Below are positions 46,072 to 55,038 of a stretch of 64,000 bases of DNA, piece by piece. The notes below the pieces were generated by a model. The model worked only from the letters and a program-made list of their open reading frames with translations. It was not told the origin of the DNA and searched no databases. This DNA comes from Paracoccaceae bacterium. Its GTDB lineage: Bacteria; Pseudomonadota; Alphaproteobacteria; Rhodobacterales; Rhodobacteraceae. Every line of letters begins with the position of its first letter. Positions within the stretch are counted from its first letter, which is position 1. A program made the translations under genes and the position numbers. The DNA is taken from positions 62,001 to 126,000 of the forward strand of contig JAFWNM010000013.1 of assembly GCA_017510335.1 (NCBI GenBank), in the 5' to 3' direction.

Positions 46072-46881
46072 CTATGCAGGCAACAGCGCAACCGTTGGAC
46101 TGGCCGCGATGAAGAAAGGGTTTTCATATCCCGCTTTGCCATAGGCCAAAACGGTGTGGTCGGAAAATGTCACCACACGCCCGCCAGCCCCGCGCAACAC
46201 GGCGTCCCCTGCGGCAGTGTCCCATTCCATTGTCCGCCCCAGTCGGGGGTAGAAATCAGCCTCTCCAGAGGCGACAAGACAGAATTTCAGCGATGACCCG
46301 GCGCTGCACAGATCAGCGACATTATATTGATCGATGTAATCATTCGTTGCCTGATCCCTGTGGGATTTCGACGCAACCACCAGCAACGCGCCCATATCGG
46401 CCTTGCGCAGCTGCAATTCACGCAAGCTTCCCTGCGACGTATCACCGAAGGGTCCGGCCTCCTCGACGCTGCGCCCGTCCGCGCGGGTATAGAACATGCG
46501 CCCCTTTGCCGGGGCATAAACCACACCGCGCAACGGCACACCGTTTTCGACATAGGCAATGTTGACTGTAAAATCACCACGCCGGTTGATGAATTCCTTG
46601 GTCCCGTCCAATGGGTCCACAATAATGAACCGCTCCGCGCTGAGTGTATGGCTGTTCGCCTGTTCCTCGGTCACGACTGTCACGCCCGGAAAGGCCCGCG
46701 CCAGACCGGCGGAAATAACCGCATCAGCGGCTTCATCCGCTTCGGTAACAGGGCTGTCGTCGGATTTGGTGCGAATGTCGAAATCGGGGCGGTCGTAAAT
46801 GGCCATGATGACCTTGCCTGCCTGCAAGGCAAGCGCGCGGAATTCGGTTTCGATCTTCTGGAAATCAACAGATGCCATCAT
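46072..46881 (-). CDS. cysQ: 3'(2'),5'-bisphosphate nucleotidase CysQ
   Basis: Hydrolyses 3'-phosphoadenosine 5'-phosphate (PAP), the by-product of PAPS-dependent sulfotransfer (269 aa, inositol-monophosphatase superfamily). Metal-site motifs are SPVTEADEAAD, VTEEQ, IVDPLDGTKEF and EWDTAAGDAVLRGAGG. Start: ATG 46881 with AAGGAT five bases upstream; ATG 46878 also possible. Its place among glycan genes and a sulfotransferase fits PAP recycling. Divergent from the KpsM-like permease. Confidence 0.92.
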   Translation of the reverse strand: MMASVDFQKIETEFRALALQAGKVIMAIYDRPDFDIRTKSDDSPVTEADEAADAVISAGLARAFPGVTVVTEEQANSHTLSAERFIIVDPLDGTKEFINRRGDFTVNIAYVENGVPLRGVVYAPAKGRMFYTRADGRSVEEAGPFGDTSQGSLRELQLRKADMGALLVVASKSHRDQATNDYIDQYNVADLCSAGSSLKFCLVASGEADFYPRLGRTMEWDTAAGDAVLRGAGGRVVTFSDHTVLAYGKAGYENPFFIAASPTVALLPA

Positions 46882-46960
46882 GCTATCCTTTTGTGTTCGT
46901 CGCGTATCCAATGATGTGGCCCCGGTTCAAGGCCAATTGCCCAAATCTGTATTTCGGGTT

Positions 46961-47845
46961 ATGACAGGGTTTGACCTGACAGACGTGGCGACGCAACCCA
47001 CACCTGAACAAAGAGCTTGGAAAATGTATTCTTCCCCCGGGCGTAGCTCGATTTGGGCGCAGTTCTTTACAACGCTGACCCTGATATTCAATCAGGGGGT
47101 GCGCAATGTGCGAAAAAGCCATGGCAACGCAATTATCGGACTTTTGCTGAACATCACGCAGACCCTGATCCTGGTTGCCGTGTTCATGGTTATCTTCCTG
47201 TTTGCAGGGATGCGCGCAGGGGCAGTGCGCGGGGATATCTTGCTGTATCTTATGACCGGGGTGTTCATGTTCATGGCCCATGTGAAGGTCATAGGTGCGG
47301 TCGCCGGCGCCGAAGGCCCCGCATCCGCCATGATGAAACACCGTCCCATGAACCCCATTGTCGCCATCGGCGGGGCCGCATTGGGGGAATTGTATATTCA
47401 GGTGGTCACAGTGGTTGTCTTGTTGTTTCTGTATCACGCGTTATGGACACCGCTGACCATTTATCAACCCATCCAGACCTTTGCGGTGTTCATGACCGTG
47501 TGGTTTGCAGGGCTTGCCATTGGCGTTGTGATGTATGCCATCAAGCCATGGATGCCCAGTGCCAGCAAGCTGATTACCATGTTCTACACACGGCTGAACA
47601 TGGTGGCGTCGGGCAAGTTCTTTCTGGCCAATACGCTGCCTGAATCCGTGCTGCCGTATTTCATGTGGAACCCGCTGTTCCATGCAATTGATCAGGCGCG
47701 CGGCTATGCGTTCATCAACTACAACCCCATGCATACATGGGTGTATTACCCGCTTATTTTCGGCGGGTGCGCGCTTGTTCTGGGGCTTTTGGGGGAATTC
47801 TACACCCGATCGCGCGTATCCATGAGCTGGTCTGCAAAACACTGA
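46961..47845 (+). CDS. KpsM-like ABC-2 polysaccharide export permease
   Basis: 294 aa with six hydrophobic segments in the last 230 residues (IIGLLLNITQTLILVAVFMV, ILLYLMTGVFMFM, LYIQVVTVVVLLFLYHALW, TFAVFMTVWFAGLAIGVVMY and two more). Motifs such as MKHRPMNPIVAIGGAALGEL and MWNPLFHAIDQARGYAF are typical of capsule and LPS O-antigen exporters (ABC-2). No KpsT-type ATPase or KpsE protein is adjacent. ATG 47024 is an alternative start. Confidence 0.85.
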   Translation: MTGFDLTDVATQPTPEQRAWKMYSSPGRSSIWAQFFTTLTLIFNQGVRNVRKSHGNAIIGLLLNITQTLILVAVFMVIFLFAGMRAGAVRGDILLYLMTGVFMFMAHVKVIGAVAGAEGPASAMMKHRPMNPIVAIGGAALGELYIQVVTVVVLLFLYHALWTPLTIYQPIQTFAVFMTVWFAGLAIGVVMYAIKPWMPSASKLITMFYTRLNMVASGKFFLANTLPESVLPYFMWNPLFHAIDQARGYAFINYNPMHTWVYYPLIFGGCALVLGLLGEFYTRSRVSMSWSAKH

Positions 47846-47873
47846 CGCAGACCAGCGCCACAGGATTTGACAG

Positions 47874-48578
47874 TCACGACGCAGTGATTTCGCGCAAGAT
47901 CGCGCGCACTGCCCCTGCCGGGTCCTGGGCCTGCCAGACGGGCCGCCCCACAACAATATGATCGGCCCCGTCCCCAAGCGCGCGCGCGGGTGTGGCGACA
48001 CGCTTCTGGTCGCCCAGTTCAGCGCCCGCAGGCCGCACGCCCGGCGTGACAATCAGCTTGCCCGCAGCTTCGGGCAGCGCGCGAATGGCCGCCGCTTCCT
48101 GCGGGCTGGCAATGACCCCATCCGCGCCCGCCGCCAAGGCGCGTGCGGCGCGTTCCAGCGTAATTTCGGTAATGTCGCCGGGCCGGATCATGCCCGCATC
48201 CAGATCGCCCCGGTCCAGCGATGTCAGCACTGTAACCCCCAGAATTTTCAGGCTGGACCCGCCTGCCCCTTCCTTGGCGGCGCGGACAACATGGGGATCA
48301 CCATGCACAGTCAGGAAATCCAGATCATATTGCGCAATGCCCCGCACTGCCGCCGTCACAGTCGCCCCGATGTCAAAGAACTTCATATCCAGAAAAATGC
48401 GCTTGCCATGTTCCTGTTTCAACTCATTCGCCAGCGCCAGCCCGCCGCCCGTCAGCATGCCCAGCCCGATCTTGTAAAAGCTGACCGTATTGCCAAGCTG
48501 TCTGGCCAGTTCCAGCCCTGCAAGCGCATTGGGAACGTCAAGGGCAACTATAAGGCGGTCATCGCTGGTCATTGTCAT
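47874..48578 (-). CDS. pyrF: Orotidine 5'-phosphate decarboxylase
   Basis: Final step of UMP synthesis (234 aa). Active-site strand LVIVALD-type start RLIVALDVPNALAGLELARQ, the catalytic block IFLDMKFFDIGATVTAAVRG (Asp-Lys-Asp), and phosphate-binding VTPGVRPAG and DHIVVGRPVWQA. The ATG at 48578 gives the standard length; the open frame upstream is not family-like. It ends 28 bases from the convergent permease gene. Confidence 0.95.
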   Translation of the reverse strand: MTMTSDDRLIVALDVPNALAGLELARQLGNTVSFYKIGLGMLTGGGLALANELKQEHGKRIFLDMKFFDIGATVTAAVRGIAQYDLDFLTVHGDPHVVRAAKEGAGGSSLKILGVTVLTSLDRGDLDAGMIRPGDITEITLERAARALAAGADGVIASPQEAAAIRALPEAAGKLIVTPGVRPAGAELGDQKRVATPARALGDGADHIVVGRPVWQAQDPAGAVRAILREITAS

Positions 48579-48682
48579 GGCGCGGCATCCTTTCAGGTGT
48601 TGGGGTTGACCGGCCCTAGCGGATTGCGCCCGCCACGACAAGATGGCGCAAGTTGAAAACCTGCGGGAAACAGCGGTCCTGC

Positions 48683-50311
48683 TCAGTCAAAGAAACTGCG
48701 CAATGTATCGCTGAGCATTCGTGTGATCAGGTCTTGTGTGACATACCCTGTGGGGCTTAGGTCAAAATGCGACTGGGCGCGGGCAATTGCCTGACGCGAC
48801 TGCGCATCAAAGGCCCCGTCTGTCGCACCCGGGTCAAACCCCATCCGCGCCAGCCGCTGTTCGATCAGAACACGGGTCGGCCCTGTCAGACCAAGCGCGG
48901 ATTCGGCGGCGCGGGCACCCGCATTGGCCTGCGTGTCGGGGCTGTCTGTGTCGGGCGGGTCAAGCGTGTCTATCCGGGCAATCGCGTCGGCGGCGAATTC
49001 CCCCTCTGGCCAGGCCACCAGATAGCTTTCATACGCATCCACGCTGTCACGCCTGCGCGCCTGTTCCCATGCGGCACGGTCACGCCGCTGGCGCTGCGTG
49101 GTTTCCATCTGGTCCAGCCGGTCGCGCGCCAGACCGGCGAATATTCCTTGCGGGTAGCGTTCCAGATAGCTGCGCAGCCCGGCTTCATCGGCGCCAGCCC
49201 CTGTGGCATCCCAGAATGCGCGATCGGCGCGTTCCAAAGCTTCGCGGCGCGCGCGCTCCTCGGCGTCACGCTCGGCGGTGCGGCGCGCGGCATGTCCGGC
49301 TAGTCGCATCACTTGTTCGCGTGTCAAGAACCCCGTCTCCTCCAGATCATGGCCGCTTTGCCAGCCACGGATGGCCGCGCGCGTGCCCGGCCCGAAAATG
49401 CCGTCAACGCCGCGTGTGTTGAACCCCATGGTTGTCAGATCGCGCTGGATGGCGCGGCGCTCCTCGCGCGTTAGCGCCAGCGCCTGCTCGATGCGTTCGG
49501 GGGAATTGCGCAAACGCTCAAGCGCGCCGCGTGCGGCCTGCGCGTTCAGGCCGTTTGGGAAACGGTCCAGATACGCGCGATAGGCGTCTTCTGTGTCGAT
49601 TTGCTGCGCATCTGCCCATGCCTGACGATCCGCACGCGCCAGTGGCGCAAAACCGGCTGGCAAGAAGGGCACAAGCGGTGAAATCGTGCCTTCGCCTGAC
49701 AGGCCGCGTGTCTGGTCAACCACATCCGACAAGACAGAACCCGGGCGCAATATGGCACGCACGCCCTGCACGACCTGCGGAACAGGCCCGCGCACAACGC
49801 CCACGCCCTGCGGCACCAACAGACGCGGCGGAAGCCCGCCGTCCAGCCCGTCCCCGTAGCTGCCGCGCGACAGGTCCGCCCCGGCAAGCCAGATTTGCGC
49901 ACCATCAGCGGCACCGCTTGCTATTTCAAAAATGGTGTCCAGCCGCAGGCCCGCCCCGTCGGCCAAGGCAAGGCCGGGTTCATCGGCATCGACCCCCAGA
50001 AACCACGCCCCGGCGCGCGACTGCGCAAAATGACCGGCAAGCACAACAATCACACGCTCCGCCCCTGCGCGGTGCAGTTGCGCATGCGTGCCCGCCAGTT
50101 GCGCGCGCATTTCTTCCGTGGTCAGGTTGCGCCCTGATACGACCTGAAACCCCGCTGTTTCCAACGCTGCAGTCAGGTCAAGCACCTGTTCGGCGCCGCG
50201 CAGTTGGGCGGCATGATCATAGCTGTCATTGCCAATCACCAGCGCAAGCCCACCGGCGTGGACAGGCTTGATCGCAAGCAAAACGCACAGAACCACAAAC
50301 CAAAATCGCAT
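48683..50311 (-). CDS. Secreted caspase-fold protein with two peptidoglycan-binding domains, catalytic Cys missing
   Basis: 542 aa. A signal peptide (cleavage near VHAGG) precedes a peptidase C14-like domain: LALVIGNDSYDHAAQLRGA, VIVVLAGHFAQS with the conserved His94, GAWFLGVDAD. The strand where the catalytic Cys should be reads IWLAGADLSRG and has no Cys, so it is probably inactive. Residues ~285-345 and ~485-540 are peptidoglycan-binding type 1 repeats (TMGFNTRGVDGIFGPGTRAA; RMGFDPGATDGAFDAQSRQA), separated by an Arg/Glu-rich helical region. Likely periplasmic. Confidence 0.78.
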   Translation of the reverse strand: MRFWFVVLCVLLAIKPVHAGGLALVIGNDSYDHAAQLRGAEQVLDLTAALETAGFQVVSGRNLTTEEMRAQLAGTHAQLHRAGAERVIVVLAGHFAQSRAGAWFLGVDADEPGLALADGAGLRLDTIFEIASGAADGAQIWLAGADLSRGSYGDGLDGGLPPRLLVPQGVGVVRGPVPQVVQGVRAILRPGSVLSDVVDQTRGLSGEGTISPLVPFLPAGFAPLARADRQAWADAQQIDTEDAYRAYLDRFPNGLNAQAARGALERLRNSPERIEQALALTREERRAIQRDLTTMGFNTRGVDGIFGPGTRAAIRGWQSGHDLEETGFLTREQVMRLAGHAARRTAERDAEERARREALERADRAFWDATGAGADEAGLRSYLERYPQGIFAGLARDRLDQMETTQRQRRDRAAWEQARRRDSVDAYESYLVAWPEGEFAADAIARIDTLDPPDTDSPDTQANAGARAAESALGLTGPTRVLIEQRLARMGFDPGATDGAFDAQSRQAIARAQSHFDLSPTGYVTQDLITRMLSDTLRSFFD

Positions 50312-50347
50312 GATGACACCCCCGCTGTTGACACGCATCAGGGCGGT

Positions 50348-51565
50348 TTAGTCGTAGCGGCGCAAATCCTCGATCACCAGCCCGTCATTGGGAAGCGACC
50401 CCGGCGGCACCAATTCGACCTCACCCCTGAGTTTCAGGGTAGACAGCACACTGGCTTCATACAATGCCGGATTTGATGCGCGCGTCTCAATTCGCACTGT
50501 CATCACGTCCTTTTCACCGTCGCGCGTCGCAACAACGCGGGCGCGGTGAATTTCATCATGATGTGCGACAAGGGCCGCCACCTGTTCGGGGCGCACGAAC
50601 ATGCCCTTGATCTTGGTCGTCTGGTCTGCGCGCCCCATCCAGCCCTTGATGCGCATATTGGTGCGCCCGCAGGGGCTTGCGCCCGGCAAAACGGCGCTAA
50701 GATCACCTGTGGCAAACCGGACCAGCGGATAGTCGGTGTTCAGTGTGGTGACCACCACTTCACCGACCTCGCCTTCGGGGACAGGCACGCCTGTGCCGGG
50801 GCGCACGATTTCGACAATCACGCCTTCGTCCACCACCATGCCGTCCAAGGCGTCGGTTTCATAGGCAATATTGCCCAGATCGGCGGTCGCATAACACTGG
50901 CGGCAGGTGATGGCGCGCGCCGCATAGAAATCACGCAAGGACGCAAACAGCGCGCCCCCCCCCACCACTGCCTTGGTGATCTGCAGCGCAACACCCATAT
51001 CATCGGCTTTTTCCAGAATGATCTTCAGGAAATCGGGCGTTCCTGCATAGGCCGTTGTGCCAATATCGCGCGCGGCAATGACCTGCAATTCGGTCTGGCC
51101 GGTGCCTGCGGGCAGGACCGTGGCCCCGACTGCGCGGGCGGCGTTTTCAAACATCATGCCCGCTGGCACCAGATGATAGGAAAAACAGTTCTGGACCACA
51201 TCGCCCCGCCCGATGCCACTGGCATGCAAAAACCGCCCCAGACGCCACCAATCCGGCTGAACCCGTCCGGGTTCATAAATCGGGCCGGGGGATTGAAACA
51301 CATGGTCGAATTCCGCCAGCGGCCTTGCAGACAACCCGCCGAAGGGCGGGTTTGCCGCCTGCGCCCCGGCCAGGTCGGATTTGCGCAGCACCGGCAGCCG
51401 CGCAAGCGCCGCGCGATCCGTGATCGTGGCAGCATCCTGTTGGCCCAGATGGGCCGCAAGCGCTGGTGCTTTCAGTGCTGCAGCAACCACCCCTGGCAGG
51501 GCAAGGGCGTGATCCGCGCAACGCGCATCCTGTGATCGGGTTTCCAAAGGGTCGAACGGGGTCAT
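50348..51565 (-). CDS. Phenylacetate-CoA ligase-like AMP-forming enzyme
   Basis: 405 aa, PaaK branch of the ANL superfamily. It lacks an obvious Ser/Thr-rich P-loop but shows the PaaK-type TTAYAGTPDFLKIILEKA, VVGGGALFASLRDF, YATADLGNIAYETDA, the hinge region VRFATGDLSAVLPG, and KGMFVRPEQVAALV with the C-terminal domain. Likely activates an aromatic or other carboxylate to its CoA ester. It follows livF and probably acts on the imported substrate. Confidence 0.8.
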   Translation of the reverse strand: MTPFDPLETRSQDARCADHALALPGVVAAALKAPALAAHLGQQDAATITDRAALARLPVLRKSDLAGAQAANPPFGGLSARPLAEFDHVFQSPGPIYEPGRVQPDWWRLGRFLHASGIGRGDVVQNCFSYHLVPAGMMFENAARAVGATVLPAGTGQTELQVIAARDIGTTAYAGTPDFLKIILEKADDMGVALQITKAVVGGGALFASLRDFYAARAITCRQCYATADLGNIAYETDALDGMVVDEGVIVEIVRPGTGVPVPEGEVGEVVVTTLNTDYPLVRFATGDLSAVLPGASPCGRTNMRIKGWMGRADQTTKIKGMFVRPEQVAALVAHHDEIHRARVVATRDGEKDVMTVRIETRASNPALYEASVLSTLKLRGEVELVPPGSLPNDGLVIEDLRRYD

Positions 51566-51637
51566 GGCGGTGCCTTTTGGGGGTTGCAGGGCTAGAGAAT
51601 GTCGCGTTCAAAGGTATTCACGGGGCATGCTCTGAGT

Positions 51638-51698
51638 TATTGATTTCGCATGTTCAAGACGCTCGAAACCGGTTCCCACTATTGAGCAGCATGCTCCA
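51638..51698. repeat. Intergenic repeat element, copy B
   Basis: Second copy of the ~60-base element at 39475-39534, between livF and the PaaK-like gene. The core CGGTTCCCACT and the end TTGA-(4)-CATGC are the same in both. Here GCATGCTC also occurs just before (51625) and at the end (51689) of the element. Confidence 0.6.
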
Positions 51699-51722
51699 GG
51701 GGTCGCAGATGTCAGGCCGGCA

Positions 51723-52547
51723 TCAGGCCAACCAGCGCTTGCGGCGGCGGTAGCTGCGCACATCGCGGAAACTTTTGCGGCCCTTGTCGGACATGCCCAG
51801 ATAGAATTCCTTGACATCGGGGTTTTCGCGCAGGTCCTGCGCCTTGCCTTCCATCACAATGCGCCCGTTTTCCATGATGAAACCTGTTGTCGCATAGCGC
51901 AGCGCGACATTGGTGTTTTGTTCGGCCAGCAGAAAGGTAACGCCCTGTTCGCGGTTCAGGCGGGCGACAATTTCAAAAATCTGTTCCACCAGTTGCGGGG
52001 CAAGGCCCATAGACGGTTCATCCAGCAAAATCATGGACGGGCGCGACATCAGCGCGCGCCCGATGGCAGTCATTTGCTGTTCGCCGCCAGAAGTATAGCC
52101 CGCCTGGCTTTTGCGGCGTTCCTTCAGGCGGGGGAAGTATTCATACACCAGTTCAAGTTCCGCAGCCACCGCGCCACGCCCGTCTGTGCGGGTATAGGCG
52201 CCGGTCAGCAGGTTTTCTTCCACTGTCAGATGCTCGAAACAATGCCGCCCTTCCATGACCTGAACAACACCCGATTTCACCAGTTCTGCGGGGTCCAGCC
52301 CCACGACATTGCGCCCCTCATACAGGATGCTGCCTTTGGTGACTTCGCCGCGTTCGGAATGGATAAGGTTTGAAATTGCCTTCAATGTGGTTGATTTACC
52401 CGCCCCATTGCCGCCCAGAATGGCCGTGATGCCCCCCTTCGGCACATCAAGGCTGACGCCTTTCAGCGCAAGAATGACGTGGTTGTAAAGCACTTCGATA
52501 TTGTTGACTTCCAGAAGTGTCGTTTGCGTGGGGCTTGCATCTAGCAT
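51723..52547 (-). CDS. livF: Branched-chain amino acid-type ABC transporter ATP-binding protein LivF
   Basis: Second ATPase of a HAAT-family importer (274 aa). Walker A GGNGAGKST, signature TSGGEQQMTAIGRAL, Walker B MILLDEPSMGLAP, switch His replaced by the usual Gln in LLAEQNTN. A basic C-terminal tail (SFRDVRSYRRRKRWLA) extends beyond normal LivF. Here the substrate is probably a carboxylic acid rather than Leu/Ile/Val, given the two acyl-CoA ligases in the locus. Confidence 0.9.
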   Translation of the reverse strand: MLDASPTQTTLLEVNNIEVLYNHVILALKGVSLDVPKGGITAILGGNGAGKSTTLKAISNLIHSERGEVTKGSILYEGRNVVGLDPAELVKSGVVQVMEGRHCFEHLTVEENLLTGAYTRTDGRGAVAAELELVYEYFPRLKERRKSQAGYTSGGEQQMTAIGRALMSRPSMILLDEPSMGLAPQLVEQIFEIVARLNREQGVTFLLAEQNTNVALRYATTGFIMENGRIVMEGKAQDLRENPDVKEFYLGMSDKGRKSFRDVRSYRRRKRWLA

Positions 52548-52578
52548 GGCGTGGGGCCTTCGCGTTCGGGTGGGGGGT

Positions 52579-52605
52579 GCGGCCCCGGATCAGGTCCGGG
52601 ACCGC
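52579..52605 (-). terminator. Hairpin between the substrate-binding protein gene and livF
   Basis: GCGG-x-CCCGGA (52579-52589) pairs with TCCGGG-x-CCGC (52595-52605), one mismatch, five-base loop, starting nine bases after the binding-protein stop. Such hairpins usually stabilise the abundant binding-protein mRNA and partly terminate before downstream genes. Confidence 0.65.
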
Positions 52606-52613
52606 TGTTGTGT

Positions 52614-53906
52614 TCAGTTCAGGCAAGCGGGGCTGATGTTGTTTTCAGCCGCATAGGCAAGACTGTCTTCCATGGCCATTTCCATGATCAGATCGCGGTC
52701 AGGGGAAATCCAGTCCGTGATCAGGTTCCATTCACCGGCTTCCGCATCCCATTGCTGGATCATTGCCGCGCCGGAACCACCGTGGTTTTCACACGCCACC
52801 GAGAAGGCAGGGCCGAAATTGGGCAGGCCCAGTTCAACCATCAATTCTTCGGTGATTTCCAGATTGGCCATGCCGTCACGCATCATCGCAGGGGTGATGG
52901 CCGCAACGCCGTGGATTTCCTGCGCCTTCTTGGCGGCCTCTACCGCCAGCATGGCCGCATACATGCCGCGCGAATACAGCACTGTGCCCACTTCATCGCC
53001 GGTGCCTGCATATTTGCCCGCATCTATGACATAGCGCTGCATGTCGTCATAGATGGGGTAATCCCTGCCTGTGCCGTGCATGGCCAGCGCCTTGTAGCCA
53101 TGCGCACCCGCGCCCACAGGCCGCACATCCTGCTGCGAGCCGGACCACCACACGCCAATGAAGTTTTCCATCGGAAAGCGTATGTTGGCGGCTTCCTGAA
53201 TGGCGGTCGGGTTCATCACACCCCAACCCCACATCACAACATAATCGGGGCGTTCACGGCGGATCTGCAACCACTGGCTGCCCTGTTCCTGACCGGGACT
53301 GTCCACACCGATGGTCACCAGTTCATACCCGTGGGTTTCCCCAAGGCGCGTCAATGTGGGGATGGGTTCGCGCCCATAGGCCGAATTGTGATACAGAAGC
53401 GCAATTTTCTTGCCGTCCAGGCTGCCGTCATTTTCATCCAGCAGATAGTTGATGATCACGCTGGCCCCGTCCCAGTAATTGGCCGGGTAGTTGAAGGTCC
53501 AATTGAACACTTCGCCGTTCACCGCGGATGTGCGCCCATACCCCATGGTGTGCATGGGAATGCCATCTTCCATGGTGCGCGGGATCAACTGATAGGTGAT
53601 GCCTGTGGACAAGGGCTGCAACACCAGCGGGTTGTCATTGCGGATGGACTGGTAGCATTCGACCCCGCGTTCGGTGTTATAGGCAGTTTCGCATTCCGTC
53701 TGGCGGATGGGCACCCCCCCGATGCCGCCATCCCGTTCGTTGATCAGCGTCAGGTAATCGGAATACCCGTCGGCAAAGGGAATGCCCCCCGCCGCGAATG
53801 GCCCGGTCCGGTAGCTGAGTGACGGAAAGTGCAGCGTGTCGGCCAGGTTTGGCCCTGCTACTACCATGGTCGCCGCAAGTGTCGCGGCCAGTCTGGTCAT
53901 CTTCAT
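52614..53906 (-). CDS. Periplasmic substrate-binding protein (LivJ-like) of the HAAT transporter
   Basis: 430 aa with a signal peptide (MTRLAATLAATMVVAGPNLA). The type I periplasmic-binding fold shows GPFAAGGIPFADGYSDYLTL, NDNPLVLQPLSTG, KKIALLYHNSAYGRE and FIGVWWSGSQQDVRP. This subfamily differs from classical LivJ and often accompanies AMP-ligases. GGGAGGAGAA precedes the ATG at 53906. 51 bases after livM. Confidence 0.88.
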   Translation of the reverse strand: MKMTRLAATLAATMVVAGPNLADTLHFPSLSYRTGPFAAGGIPFADGYSDYLTLINERDGGIGGVPIRQTECETAYNTERGVECYQSIRNDNPLVLQPLSTGITYQLIPRTMEDGIPMHTMGYGRTSAVNGEVFNWTFNYPANYWDGASVIINYLLDENDGSLDGKKIALLYHNSAYGREPIPTLTRLGETHGYELVTIGVDSPGQEQGSQWLQIRRERPDYVVMWGWGVMNPTAIQEAANIRFPMENFIGVWWSGSQQDVRPVGAGAHGYKALAMHGTGRDYPIYDDMQRYVIDAGKYAGTGDEVGTVLYSRGMYAAMLAVEAAKKAQEIHGVAAITPAMMRDGMANLEITEELMVELGLPNFGPAFSVACENHGGSGAAMIQQWDAEAGEWNLITDWISPDRDLIMEMAMEDSLAYAAENNISPACLN

Positions 53907-53957
53907 CGGTTCTCCTCCCATATGGATGACAGTTCCAAAATCGGCCTGTCCCCTGTG

Positions 53958-55034
53958 TCAGTAAGGGAACGGCCAAAGGCGCAATTTCTCTTTTATTGTG
54001 CGCCACAATGCCGCGATGCCATGCGGCTCCACGATCAGAAAGGTCAGGATCAGCGCCCCCACGATCATGATTTCCAGATGCGCGGCAAGATCGGTTGGCC
54101 AACCCAACGTGTTGACCAGCAAAAGCTTCAACAAAACCGGCCCCACGATCAGGAACGCCGCCCCTGCAAACGCGCCGAAAATCGACCCAAGCCCGCCAAT
54201 GATCACCATGAACAAAACAAGGAAGGACTTGTCGATGCCGAACGCCTCGCCAGCCTCGGCGGCGCCCAGATAGACGGCAAACAGCAGCGCACCGGATATG
54301 CCCACAAGGAAGCTGGACACGGCAAAGGCCGTCAGTTTCGCAATCAGCGGGTTCACCCCGATGATTTCGGCAGCGATGTCCATATCGCGGATGGCCATCC
54401 ATTTGCGCCCGATGCTGCCGCGTGTCAGGTTGCGCGCAAGCCACGCACTTGCCACCAGAAAACACAGGCAGATCATATACATCGACACTGCCGATGCGCG
54501 CGGCCCAGTGACCGGCACCCCGAAAATTTCGCGCGTTGGTGCCGAAATCATGCCAGTGGGCGAATAGTTGTAGAACCACGCCGTGCGTGTGAACAGCCAG
54601 ATCAGGAAAAACTGCGCGGCCAATGTGGCCACCGCCAGATAAAACCCCTTGATGCGCAAGGATGGCAGGCCAAACAGCACCCCAACCGCTGCAGTCACCA
54701 CGCCTGCGATAATGATGACGAAAATGATGTTCAGGTCGGGAAACGCCGTCATCAGTTTGTAGCTGGCATAGGCGCCAACCGCCATGAAGCCACCTGTGCC
54801 AAGCGACAACTGCCCGCAATAGCCAATCAGGATGTTCAGCCCCAAGGCCGCAATCGCATAGATCAGGAACGGCACAACAATGGAATTGGCCCAGTAGTCA
54901 TTTATGATCAGCGGCATGACCAGAAAGGCAAAACCCAGCAGAACATAATAGCCATAACGATCGAATTTGATCGGAAAGGTCTGGCTGTCGGCGACATAGC
55001 TTGTCTTGTAATCGCCCGCTTCACGGTAAAGCAT
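53958..55034 (-). CDS. livM: HAAT transporter permease LivM
   Basis: Inner-membrane permease (358 aa, about ten membrane segments). Typical stretches: LGLNILIGYCGQLSLGTGGFMAVGAY, FGLPSLRIKGFYLAVATLA, GRKWMAIRDMDIAAEIIG (the cytoplasmic coupling loop) and FMVIIGGLGSIFGAFAGA. Start at ATG 55034, four bases after the livH stop. Confidence 0.92.
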   Translation of the reverse strand: MLYREAGDYKTSYVADSQTFPIKFDRYGYYVLLGFAFLVMPLIINDYWANSIVVPFLIYAIAALGLNILIGYCGQLSLGTGGFMAVGAYASYKLMTAFPDLNIIFVIIIAGVVTAAVGVLFGLPSLRIKGFYLAVATLAAQFFLIWLFTRTAWFYNYSPTGMISAPTREIFGVPVTGPRASAVSMYMICLCFLVASAWLARNLTRGSIGRKWMAIRDMDIAAEIIGVNPLIAKLTAFAVSSFLVGISGALLFAVYLGAAEAGEAFGIDKSFLVLFMVIIGGLGSIFGAFAGAAFLIVGPVLLKLLLVNTLGWPTDLAAHLEIMIVGALILTFLIVEPHGIAALWRTIKEKLRLWPFPY

Positions 55035-55038
55035 ATCC

